The position numbers and the translations under genes are program-made. 20,849 bases of DNA from NCBI GenBank assembly GCA_964595035.1, contig CAZQNW010000015.1, positions 1 to 20,849 on the forward strand. The letters are read 5' to 3'. The DNA is from JAKASV01 sp964595035. GTDB lineage: Bacteria > Babelota > Babeliae > Babelales > Vermiphilaceae. Of this stretch, positions 1-8,219 are shown piece by piece (position 1 is the first letter of the stretch; each line of letters starts with the position of its first letter). A model generated the notes under the pieces. The model saw only the letters and a list, made by a program, of their open reading frames with translations, ran no database searches and was not told the origin of the DNA.

Positions 1-17
1 CACAAATTAGTCGACGA

Positions 18-1070
18 TCATATTTCTGGCTCGTACATATCCAGAAACTCAATAGTAGAAACCGCTCCCCCATAACAACACATAGTATCACATATAACAG
101 GAACAAAAAGATCTTCTTGCTTTTGTATTAAAATAGTAATGTTTTTTGTTTCCTTATTGTAATAATATAACGTCATGCAATCATGGTCAGGATTAAAACT
201 ACTAAAATAAATCCGTGATCCTACTTCTTTTGGAACAAAAGGCAAAAGAGATTCATATACTCTTGCCGGACCATACGATAATAACTTTTTAGATATGGAA
301 AAAACAAAAAGAGATTTTGCATGCCATGCTCCAACTTGTTCGAAAAGTTCTACATACTCAAATAAAAAGACCTTGCCATCGCTACCTTTATCAACTAACA
401 CCGCTCCCCTAGTTGGCGAAAACATCTGCAACATGACATGGGGAGAACTTCCTAAACTGATAAGATTTTCTTTTTCTTTTGAAGAAGCATGCAAAGGCAG
501 TACACAAAAGTTATATCTACTGTATCCTTCCAATTCAGTAGATTCAATAAAAAAAAGGTTGGAATCCATGTAATTGGGATATATATAATCCGCATCGGAA
601 CTCTTTAGTACACACGTCAGAATTTCATCAGATGTTAATGTAAATAATGCATAATGTCCGTGTGCTATAGCATGGAAATAGCAGGTTTCATCATCAAGCC
701 AATGGACCAATTCAATGCCATAAATCGGTTCATAAATTTCAAGAGACCTAACGGACCGCTTTTCAAAATATTTTATGCGAATACGGCCATTATCTATAAA
801 ACTGAAGCCTAAAAAATTGGGGAGCAAGACTACCCCAGCCGGGTTATACCAGGACATGAGCATTTTTATCGTATTTCGAGAATCAATATTCATATCATAA
901 AGTTCGCGTTTCTGGTGTAAATATTGATTCAAAATAAGTATATGAGTAGTCCCGGCTACTTTGTATTCTGCTACAGGATAGCTATAAAGCAGCCTATCAC
1001 TTTCTGAAGTAGAAGTATATGTGACCAGATGTATTAAAACCACACCACAAAAAATTAATATTGCCTTCAT
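18..1070 (-). CDS. Secreted protein of unknown function, possibly beta-propeller-like
   Basis: I do not recognise this 350-residue protein. Residues 1-22 (MKAILIFCGVVLIHLVTYTS) look like a Sec signal peptide with one Lys and a hydrophobic core, so it is probably exported. The rest is rich in aromatic and beta-branched residues, with repeated short hydrophobic strands separated by polar turns (for example IYFSSFNPDHDCMTLYYYN near residues 288-306). This resembles the blade pattern of beta-propeller proteins of the TolB/WD40 kind, but I see no canonical repeat motif, so the fold is only a guess. There are several cysteines, including CDTMCC near the C-terminus. The ATG start is preceded by a good Shine-Dalgarno (GAGAGGGAAGATT). 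It lies downstream of recF on the same strand but is separated by 325 nt containing an intrinsic terminator, so it is probably expressed independently. Confidence 0.75.
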   Translation of the reverse strand: MKAILIFCGVVLIHLVTYTSTSESDRLLYSYPVAEYKVAGTTHILILNQYLHQKRELYDMNIDSRNTIKMLMSWYNPAGVVLLPNFLGFSFIDNGRIRIKYFEKRSVRSLEIYEPIYGIELVHWLDDETCYFHAIAHGHYALFTLTSDEILTCVLKSSDADYIYPNYMDSNLFFIESTELEGYSRYNFCVLPLHASSKEKENLISLGSSPHVMLQMFSPTRGAVLVDKGSDGKVFLFEYVELFEQVGAWHAKSLFVFSISKKLLSYGPARVYESLLPFVPKEVGSRIYFSSFNPDHDCMTLYYYNKETKNITILIQKQEDLFVPVICDTMCCYGGAVSTIEFLDMYEPEI

Positions 1071-1115
1071 AATCTTCCCTCTCTATGTATGCTAACATAA
1101 GAAATATATGAGAAC

Positions 1116-1154
1116 AAAAAAAAACCACCGCATTGACCGAAATCAATGCGATGG
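1116..1154 (-). terminator. Intrinsic terminator between recF and the first gene
   Basis: On the minus strand a 12-bp stem (CCATCGCATTGA pairing with TCAATGCGGTGG, one G-T pair, 6-nt loop) is followed directly by nine T. This is a textbook Rho-independent terminator for minus-strand transcription. It lies about 240 nt past the recF stop and only about 45 nt upstream of the start of the next gene, so it either ends dnaN-recF transcripts, ends a short RNA from the promoter at 1296-1324, or attenuates the downstream gene. Confidence 0.8.
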
Positions 1155-1295
1155 AAAAAAGGAGAGTAGTAATGAAGCCTAAATTAAAATAATTGAAAAG
1201 AGTATTCGAAATAACATGAAAACACAATTTCAATAATTCAATGTTAACCGAATTATTTAGTATGTCAAGTTTTTTAAAACAAATATATGCGTATT

Positions 1296-1324
1296 TTTAT
1301 AGCTCACTTCAACCTTGTTATCAA
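1296..1324 (-). promoter_or_regulatory. Orphan sigma70-type promoter in the recF downstream gap
   Basis: On the minus strand TTGATA (1319-1324) and TATAAA (1296-1301) are separated by exactly 17 nt. The expected start is near 1289. No credible coding start follows before the terminator at 1116-1154, so the predicted transcript is about 170 nt and non-coding unless it reads through into the gene at 18-1070. The rest of the 1071-1395 gap is AT-rich and holds nothing else that I can name apart from a weak AT-only inverted repeat at 1232-1257. Confidence 0.4.
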
Positions 1325-1395
1325 CTAGTCTATACGATTCTTTATAGTTGTCAAGTTATTGAAAATAAAAAATACTATATAATAGCGCATAATCA

Positions 1396-2478
1396 CTAAG
1401 ATAGTACAATTCGCTGTCCGCCAAGTGTTTTTATCATACCACTAAGCCAATCCGAAGCAAGTGGTGTCGTTAAGATTATCTGCCCATGCAAACCGCACAA
1501 AATTTTTAAGCACAATTCTGCCCTTTTCCGGTCAAAATCTGTTAAAAAATCATCCAGTAATAAAACAGCAGGCCCTTTTACCAAGGCAATTTCATGAACT
1601 TGAGCCATTTTTATAAGCATAACGAGAAGCTTTTGCTGCCCTCGAGAGGCATAGATCTTGGAATGATTATCTTGAAATTTAATGACAAAATCATCTAAAT
1701 GTGCCCCGAATAAAGACCGTCCCATGATAGTTTCTTGCTCGTATAATGAAGAGTGCGCTTTAAACCATTCTTCAAAAGAATACTCTTTAAGATCAACCTT
1801 GGGTCTATAATCTATGGTTAACGTATAGCTCCCATTAAACATTTCCTGAATAAGTTTCTGCGCCTGTTTTTCAATCTTGGTCAACAAAGCTATGCGTTCT
1901 TGTTGTATAAAGCGGCTTTGTTCCCAGAGTTGTTGTGTCCATAATTTGAATACATCGAGGTTAGAACTTCTTTGCGTAATAAGACTTGTCCTTTGGTCAA
2001 TAATTTTTTTAAGATCGGCTAATGTTTTTGTAAATAGAGGGTTCCCTAAAATAAGTGCCGTATCAACAAAGGTACGACGCACTTCGGGTCCACCGGTAAT
2101 AAGTCCAAGATCATCTTCGGTAATCGTAATAACCCTGTATGATTCCATCAGTTCCTTATAAGAACAAATAGGATGCTGATTAAGCTTTACCGAGCGGCGC
2201 TTACCTATAAATCCAATCTGGATTTCATGATCAGCAGGTAATAACTCTCCCTCGTCTATATGAAGCTTAATAAAAAATGATTCCTGCCCATGCGCTACCA
2301 TATAACGAGGATTGTAGGTCCTAAAAGACCTTAAATAACAACCATAATGCATGGCTTCAAGTAAACTTGTCTTGCCTGACCCATTATCACCTTCAATAAT
2401 AACCAAATTTGAATCAAATTTGACTATCTTATGAGGAAAGCAGCGAAAATTTTTAAGTTCTATGGAATGTATTTGCAC
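1396..2478 (-). CDS. recF: DNA replication/repair protein RecF
   Basis: RecF is an SMC-like ATPase that acts with RecO and RecR to load RecA at single-strand gaps. At 360 residues the length is normal. Visible motifs are Walker A GDNGSGKT (30-37), the ABC signature SRGQQK (278-283) and Walker B VLLLDD (305-310); the N-terminal IELKNFRCF is typical of the family. The start is GTG, 11 nt after the dnaN stop, with a weak AGG seven nt upstream, so translation probably depends on dnaN. The dnaN-recF order is the common bacterial arrangement near the origin, but dnaA and gyrB are not in the window. Confidence 0.97.
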   Translation of the reverse strand: MQIHSIELKNFRCFPHKIVKFDSNLVIIEGDNGSGKTSLLEAMHYGCYLRSFRTYNPRYMVAHGQESFFIKLHIDEGELLPADHEIQIGFIGKRRSVKLNQHPICSYKELMESYRVITITEDDLGLITGGPEVRRTFVDTALILGNPLFTKTLADLKKIIDQRTSLITQRSSNLDVFKLWTQQLWEQSRFIQQERIALLTKIEKQAQKLIQEMFNGSYTLTIDYRPKVDLKEYSFEEWFKAHSSLYEQETIMGRSLFGAHLDDFVIKFQDNHSKIYASRGQQKLLVMLIKMAQVHEIALVKGPAVLLLDDFLTDFDRKRAELCLKILCGLHGQIILTTPLASDWLSGMIKTLGGQRIVLS

Positions 2479-2489
2479 AACTATACCTA

Positions 2490-3614
<1,125 letters not shown>

Positions 3615-3647
3615 ATAAAAACCTTTTCTAAATCAATCATAGACACA

Positions 3648-3676
3648 TTAATACGTGGGTATTACATAGTGTACAA
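3648..3676 (-). promoter_or_regulatory. Promoter for dnaN-recF
   Basis: On the minus strand TTGTAC (3671-3676), a 17-nt spacer and TATTAA (3648-3653) lie about 34 nt upstream of the dnaN ATG. Spacing is ideal and both hexamers are fair matches to the sigma70 consensus. Confidence 0.45.
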
Positions 3677-3705
3677 TCAAATAGAAAAAGACGAAAGATT
3701 GATTT

Positions 3706-4611
3706 TTAAGAACGTGGATGCTTAGCATCATAGATTGATCTTACATAACTTGTATCCAAATGCGTATAAATCTGAACGGTAGCAAGATTCTCATGCCCCA
3801 AAAGCATCTGTAATGAGCGTAAATCTGCCCCATTTTTAAGCATATGCGTTGCCAAGGAGTGACGCAGCATATGAGGTGATATTTTTTTTTGTATACCGGT
3901 CTTAGCCCATATTTTTTTGATAATTGACCAACAAGCCTGACGCGTCATCGGTTTTATGCCACCTTTATAATAGACAGGAAACACGTAGGGAACATCTTCT
4001 ATTGTAGGATGTTTGTCCTTAAGCATTTCAACAGTACTTTGCCTATATTGATCTATGAGCGCAAGAACGCTTTCCGGCACAGGTATAAGCCTTCCCTTGC
4101 CTCCCTTGCCTCTAACAGCCAATAGATGCACATCATTCCGTATATCGGTAATACACAACCCGGTAAGTTCGCTTATTCTCATACCAGTCACATACAAAAG
4201 GGTTAACATTGCCCTATTGCGCAAACCCATTTTTGTGTGATCTGCTGCCGCAACCGTCAATAAAGCTTCAACATCATGTTCTGATAAGCATTGAGGAAGC
4301 CGCTTGTCAAGTTTGGGGAAAATAAGTGACTCCGAACAATTTTCAAGGCCATGATAACGGCTTATATAACCGAAAAAAGCTTTAATCGATGATACCTTGC
4401 GTGCCATACTGCGGGCACTAAGCTCCTGTTTTTTAAGGGTAGCAAGAAATTCTTTAAGATCAGCTTGTTGTATATCTTCCGGCAGGAGTGCCTTTTCTTC
4501 TATAAAATCCAATAATTGTCTAAGATCAGCACTATATGCCTCAAGTGTATTTGTCGACACCCTTTTTTCTGTAAGTAAATATACTTTAAATTGCTCAAAT
4601 AGATGCTCCAT
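3706..4611 (-). CDS. xerC: Tyrosine recombinase XerC/XerD
   Basis: Site-specific tyrosine recombinase of the Xer family, which resolves chromosome dimers at dif. With the start chosen here it has 301 residues, the normal Xer length. The N-terminal SAM-like core-binding domain spans about 1-90. The catalytic domain has the full set: R145 (GMRISELTGL), K169 (RGKGGKGR), H247 and R250 (HMLRH), H273 (LLGH) and the nucleophile Y282 (IYTHL). The C-terminal IYDAKHPR resembles XerC more than XerD, but a lone Xer could serve both roles. An ATG 51 nt further upstream is in frame, but the chosen ATG has GAGGTG six nt before it and fits family N-termini (LFEQFKVYLLTEKRVS). There is no integrase-type accessory gene nearby, so a phage origin is unlikely. 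Confidence 0.93.
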   Translation of the reverse strand: MEHLFEQFKVYLLTEKRVSTNTLEAYSADLRQLLDFIEEKALLPEDIQQADLKEFLATLKKQELSARSMARKVSSIKAFFGYISRYHGLENCSESLIFPKLDKRLPQCLSEHDVEALLTVAAADHTKMGLRNRAMLTLLYVTGMRISELTGLCITDIRNDVHLLAVRGKGGKGRLIPVPESVLALIDQYRQSTVEMLKDKHPTIEDVPYVFPVYYKGGIKPMTRQACWSIIKKIWAKTGIQKKISPHMLRHSLATHMLKNGADLRSLQMLLGHENLATVQIYTHLDTSYVRSIYDAKHPRS

Positions 4612-4728
4612 ACGACACCTCGCAGTTAGTATAACAAGAAATATAGTATCAAAAAGCATCATACCATAGAAAATATGTAAAAATAAAGATCAGATACGTA
4701 CTATGAAAGGTTCTTCAATAAAAATTTC

Positions 4729-4760
4729 ATATGCTTATGCCTCCTGCGGCATAAGCATAT
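4729..4760 (-). terminator. Hairpin downstream of proS, likely terminator
   Basis: A perfect 13-bp inverted repeat (ATATGCTTATGCC and its complement) encloses a 6-nt loop in the proS-xerC gap. On the minus strand it is followed by GAAATTTTTATTG, an imperfect T-run, so termination of proS is the likely role. The plus-strand side is also AT-rich, so it may work weakly in both directions. Confidence 0.6.
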
Positions 4761-4798
4761 ATATGTATAAATTTTCAATAATATGAATCTCTTGCTTT

Positions 4799-6220
4799 TT
4801 AATATGACTTTGCAATTAACACGTCTGTTTTGCTTGGCTCATTGCAATTGAAGCATGTATTAAATGTTTTGTCCTGCAATACACAACGGATAGATACTTT
4901 ATATTCTTTTAATTTTTGTTCACACTCAGGTCTGCCACACCAACCTGTTTGGTAAAAACCGGGTTTTTCTTCAATTAGTTGAGCAAAATCATGCAATTTT
5001 TCTTGATGATACCAAAGGTTTTTTGATCGTTCTTTTGCTTTCGAGAACATATCCTGCTGAGTTTTTTCAAGCATTGCAATAAGTGAGTTTATAATACCAT
5101 CAAAAGGCATTGCCTGCTTTGTCGATGTCAGACGGTCCACAACGGTAACATGCTGTTGAGCTACATCACGTGGCCCAATTTCAACACGGAGTGGAACACC
5201 TTTTACTTCCCAATGATAGAACTTAGAACCAGGGGTTTTATGAGTATCTTCATCAAGCATAACGCGCATACCTTGTTTGGCAAGATTTTCTGCTAAGGTA
5301 CGTGCGGCAACAATTACCGACTCATTATCCGCACCTTCTTTGACGATAGGAATAATAACAATCTGTATAGGCGCAATTTTTGGGGGTAACACAAGTCCTT
5401 TGCTATCTCCATGCGTCATAATAAGGGCACCAAGGCTACGTGTTGTAAAACCCCAACTTGTCAGGTAAGGATAATCAACACTACCTTCGCGATTCTGGTA
5501 GGTCATATTAAATGCACGCGCAAAGTCACGAGAAATGAGGTGCGAGGTGCAACATTGTAACGCGCGACCATCAGGCATCATGGCTTCCAAGGTCATAGTT
5601 ATATCTGCTCCGGGAAATTTTTCTCCTGCTGATTTAGGTCCCGGAACAACAGGAACGGCTAGATAGTTTTCATATATGTGACGGTATTGCTCAAGCATTA
5701 ACGCAACTTCTGCTTCTGCTTCTTGCAATGTTTCATGTGCCGTATGACCCTCTTGCCAAAAAAATTCTGTTGTTCTTAAAAATGCACGGGGCCTCATCTC
5801 CCAACGAACTACGTTAGCCCACTGGTTTACTTTGAGAGGCAAATCACGCCAAGATTTTATCCAACGCGCAAACATGTAATGAATTATTGTTTCTGATGTA
5901 GGACGAACAACTAAAGGCTCTTCCAATTCTTTGCCACCGGCGTGAGTAACAACAGCCAGTTCAGGAGCAAAACCTTCAACATGTTCAGCTTCTTTTTTCA
6001 AAAATGATTCAGGAATAAGTAATGGAAATGCCGCATTTTCATGGCCCGTTGCTTTAATACACCTATCAAGCTCTGTTTGAATCATTTCCCAAATTGCGTA
6101 ACCATAAGGGCGAATGACAAAGCAACCACGAACAGGTGCCTGATCAACAAGTTCAGCCTGATAAATAACTTCTTGGTACCAATCTGCAAAATGCATTTCA
6201 CGATTAGGTAATTGTGCCAT
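4799..6220 (-). CDS. proS: Prolyl-tRNA synthetase, archaeal/eukaryotic-like type
   Basis: Class II aminoacyl-tRNA synthetase that charges tRNA-Pro. It is the short type without the bacterial editing insertion: motif 2 is RWEMRPRAFLRTTEFFWQEGHTAH, followed by the catalytic core and motif 3 (SLGALIMTHGDSKGLVLPP), then the anticodon-binding domain and a C-terminal Zn-binding-type region with cysteines in CGRPEC and CFNC, ending in the usual Tyr (AKSY). Length from the chosen ATG is 473 residues. A TTG 27 nt upstream has AAAAAGG eight nt before it and is a real alternative (482 residues); the ATG has AAAGGA but at a long spacing of about 13 nt. It is flanked by its own promoter and a downstream hairpin, so it appears to be monocistronic. 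Confidence 0.96.
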   Translation of the reverse strand: MAQLPNREMHFADWYQEVIYQAELVDQAPVRGCFVIRPYGYAIWEMIQTELDRCIKATGHENAAFPLLIPESFLKKEAEHVEGFAPELAVVTHAGGKELEEPLVVRPTSETIIHYMFARWIKSWRDLPLKVNQWANVVRWEMRPRAFLRTTEFFWQEGHTAHETLQEAEAEVALMLEQYRHIYENYLAVPVVPGPKSAGEKFPGADITMTLEAMMPDGRALQCCTSHLISRDFARAFNMTYQNREGSVDYPYLTSWGFTTRSLGALIMTHGDSKGLVLPPKIAPIQIVIIPIVKEGADNESVIVAARTLAENLAKQGMRVMLDEDTHKTPGSKFYHWEVKGVPLRVEIGPRDVAQQHVTVVDRLTSTKQAMPFDGIINSLIAMLEKTQQDMFSKAKERSKNLWYHQEKLHDFAQLIEEKPGFYQTGWCGRPECEQKLKEYKVSIRCVLQDKTFNTCFNCNEPSKTDVLIAKSY

Positions 6221-6282
6221 ACTTTTATCTTTTTCCTTTGGATACAACCATGTGCCTTTTTCAATACCAGATAACTAGTATT

Positions 6283-6311
6283 AGTATACTCTGCGCATAG
6301 AACGAAAACAA
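6283..6311 (-). promoter_or_regulatory. Promoter for proS
   Basis: On the minus strand TTGTTT (6306-6311), a 17-nt spacer and TATACT (6283-6288) lie about 60 nt before the proS ATG. The -10 matches consensus at five of six positions. I see no T-box leader: the distance to the start is too short and no hairpin is evident. Confidence 0.5.
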
Positions 6312-6382
6312 AATTTGCTGTGAGATTTTAAAGTGCCCCGCTTTTTGCCGGTATACCAGAGCAATGGTTAAAAGTAGGATTA

Positions 6383-7498
6383 TTAAGCAATACCATTAAG
6401 ACTATTGATAACTCTGAAAATATCATTGTTGGGATATTCAAAAAAATCTACCTGTACAAAATTTGGTATATGACCAGTCATATGAGCCAATTTTTCCAAT
6501 CTTTTTTTCAGAATTGAATACCTATTAATACGCCTGGCCCATCTTATATCACCGCCAACAAAAGGTGTAACAAAATGATATACAATAAACAGTTTATTCT
6601 TAGGACCTTCATGGCGCATACTAAATGCTTCTTTCCCTCTATTAGGCACACTTTCATGACGCATCTCCGCAAAAGATTTAAATGAAAACTGTGTGTCCCA
6701 TGCAAAATCCCAAAGAGGAGATAACCAAGGATACTGTTTAATCCGATCATAATTTTTACTGCTTAGTAATATGACCAGGCGTTTATCGGAATCCACCAGT
6801 TCGCCAAGTGTGGGCCATGGCTTTTGAATATCTTGTGTATGTATATATTTACTTAGTTCACTTGAACTAATATCTGAGGCAATAAGATCAATATTTTCAG
6901 TGAAATCTTCAAGAATCAGCGTAACGATTTCTTGCCGATGATTGCGCAAAAACAATGCAACTTCATTGCAAATATTTTTAAACGGTTGGCATGCCGGATC
7001 CAAGATTCCATGAGGAAAATTCAGGATACCGCACATATCATCTGTAGCACCATAGGTTATACGCAACGCATCATGAATAACCTTAAGAACAGGCCTGACA
7101 TCATTGATAAGATGTTGAACATACTTTCTAAAAATTAATGGTACTTGTTCAATAATTTTTTGCTCGGGAATATTCAAAAGTAAAGACTTACTTATGCCAT
7201 GGCATGCGCATATACATGTTTTTTTCTGTTCATCTGCTCCGTACCACAAAGGTATTTTTATTGCGCGAATACCGGCATTAAGCTGTTCAGTAATTGTTTT
7301 ATCTTGATTATGAATTATCGATTTTTTATATGATTGCCCATTATGCGTTGTTGCATATGCAACCTCATTATAGCGCTTAGTTGATAAAGGAAAAGACGCA
7401 TTACACATAATATAAATGCATACAGTACAACACATGCTTATTAACAATAGTCTTAAAAAAACAAAAAAATAATATAAGAAAAAATATTCATTTTTCAT
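6383..7498 (-). CDS. Membrane-anchored or secreted PI-PLC X-domain-like phosphodiesterase
   Basis: This 371-residue protein starts with an uncleaved-looking or signal hydrophobic segment (about residues 5-33), followed by a domain resembling the phosphatidylinositol-specific phospholipase C X domain (a TIM barrel). Visible family features are the first catalytic-type His in YATTHNG (H52), GIRAIKIPLWY with R78 after a Gly (the conserved Arg strand), the second catalytic-type His in CACHG (H100), FLRNHRQEIVTLILEDF (about 187-203) and a C-terminal strand PNFVQVDFFE. This layout matches the Ca-independent PLC-like group rather than metal-dependent eukaryotic PLC. It could act on host or own phospholipid head groups; substrate is unknown. 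Start ATG has a very strong site AGGGGG. It faces the histone-like gene across a 300-nt divergent intergenic region. Confidence 0.8.
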   Translation of the reverse strand: MKNEYFFLYYFFVFLRLLLISMCCTVCIYIMCNASFPLSTKRYNEVAYATTHNGQSYKKSIIHNQDKTITEQLNAGIRAIKIPLWYGADEQKKTCICACHGISKSLLLNIPEQKIIEQVPLIFRKYVQHLINDVRPVLKVIHDALRITYGATDDMCGILNFPHGILDPACQPFKNICNEVALFLRNHRQEIVTLILEDFTENIDLIASDISSSELSKYIHTQDIQKPWPTLGELVDSDKRLVILLSSKNYDRIKQYPWLSPLWDFAWDTQFSFKSFAEMRHESVPNRGKEAFSMRHEGPKNKLFIVYHFVTPFVGGDIRWARRINRYSILKKRLEKLAHMTGHIPNFVQVDFFEYPNNDIFRVINSLNGIA

Positions 7499-7798
7499 GA
7501 TATCCCCCTAAAAAAAGAACTATATCTTCCCTATGTTATATTATTGCAAATATATCAAAAATGAAGCAACTGAAAAAATACAAGTCTCCTAATAATTGAT
7601 CTGAATGGTATTTTTACGAACACACATTTCTTTTTTATGAAAATAAATATTGAATTTTATTGTATGAATTTTTAAAAAGATCATAATTATTGATTTCTCT
7701 AAGAATGTTTTGCTATCATAAAATTGAATGGATAAATTTAAAATTTGAAAATTATAAAGATGTATGGTATCGTCCAACTATCAAGGAAGGAGATAACG
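7499..7798. other. Divergent intergenic region between the PLC-like and histone-like genes
   Basis: This 300-nt stretch is strongly AT-rich. It must carry promoters for both flanking genes. On the plus strand a candidate is described at 7690-7719. On the minus strand there are several AT-rich -10-like hexamers (for example TATAAC near 7535), but none with a good -35 at correct spacing, so I do not call one. I see no RNA gene or credible open frame here. Confidence 0.5.
7690..7719 (+). promoter_or_regulatory. Candidate promoter for the histone-like gene
   Basis: TTGATT (7690-7695), an 18-nt spacer and TATCAT (7714-7719) lie about 80 nt before the ATG. Spacing is acceptable and each hexamer differs from consensus at one or two bases. 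In such an AT-rich region chance matches are frequent. Confidence 0.35.
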
Positions 7799-8140
7799 AT
7801 GGCAGTAAAAAGAAAAACAGCAAAAAAGGCTGTTAAACGTACTGCAAAAAAAGCAGTAAAACGTACTGCCGTACGTAAAGCGGTTAAACGCACCGCAGCA
7901 AAAAAGACTGTAAAACGCGCTGTTGCACGTAAAACAGTCAAAAAGGCTGTAACTCGTAAAGCCGTAAAAAAAGCAGTCGCCCGTAAAGCCGTAAAACGCG
8001 CTGTTGCACGTAAGGCTATCAAAAGGGCTGGCGCACGTAAAGCTGTTAAAAAAGCAGCTGCTCGCAAAACAGTCAAAAGAAGCGCCCATCACGCTGCCAT
8101 TAAAAAAGCTATTATGTCCCAAATTGAAAAGGGCTGGTAG
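7799..8140 (+). CDS. Lysine/alanine/arginine-rich histone H1-like DNA-binding protein
   Basis: A 113-residue, very basic protein made almost entirely of Ala, Lys, Arg, Val and Thr, resembling chlamydial Hc2 and other bacterial H1-like nucleoid proteins, which condense DNA. From residue 11 to 98 it is a tandem array of ten units of about nine residues with consensus AVK(R/K)xAxRK; the first and last units have eight. A non-repeated tail (AAIKKAIMSQIEKGW) follows. Synonymous codons differ between units. I chose the ATG preceded by AAGGAGATAACG, an ideal ribosome site; an in-frame ATG 54 nt upstream lacks one and would add residues unlike the rest. It is the only plus-strand gene in the window and ends at a shared bidirectional terminator. 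A role in nucleoid packing is inference from composition; low-complexity proteins of this kind are hard to assign by homology. Confidence 0.88.
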   Translation: MAVKRKTAKKAVKRTAKKAVKRTAVRKAVKRTAAKKTVKRAVARKTVKKAVTRKAVKKAVARKAVKRAVARKAIKRAGARKAVKKAAARKTVKRSAHHAAIKKAIMSQIEKGW

Positions 8141-8154
8141 TAGCTATTGTTATG

Positions 8155-8212
8155 ATATAAAATAAAAACACACACGAATCTTTGCAATTCCGTGTGTGTT
8201 TTTATTTTATAT
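8155..8212. terminator. Strong bidirectional intrinsic terminator
   Basis: A perfect 22-bp inverted repeat surrounds a 14-nt loop. The loop-proximal GC-containing part (ACACACACG with CGTGTGTGT) is flanked by A-rich and T-rich arms, so each strand reads as a stem followed by TTTTTATTTTATAT. It starts 14 nt past the histone-like stop and lies 7 nt past the stop of the convergent EamA gene, so it ends both transcripts. Confidence 0.9.
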
Positions 8213-8219
8213 ATAATTT

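Noticed and set aside
1075..1120. A dif-like site (TTATGTTAGC) near the Xer-related left end
   Set aside because: Only the XerD-like half matches; the other arm at the right spacing does not.
1161..1206. A 12-codon hydrophobic peptide (MLFRILFSIILI) before the terminator, as a leader peptide
   Set aside because: No ribosome site precedes it and the composition follows from the AT-rich sequence; no run of regulatory codons is present.
997..1233. A 78-codon minus-strand frame in the gap after recF
   Set aside because: It begins at TTG without a ribosome site, overlaps the terminator hairpin and the next gene, and its sequence looks random.
3706..4611. Phage integrase with attachment site
   Set aside because: Length and C-terminal end match Xer recombinases, and no tRNA, direct repeat or phage gene lies nearby.
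7738..8122. Two long antisense frames across the histone-like gene
   Set aside because: They are side effects of the 27-nt period on the other strand, which keeps all frames free of stops; neither has a ribosome site.
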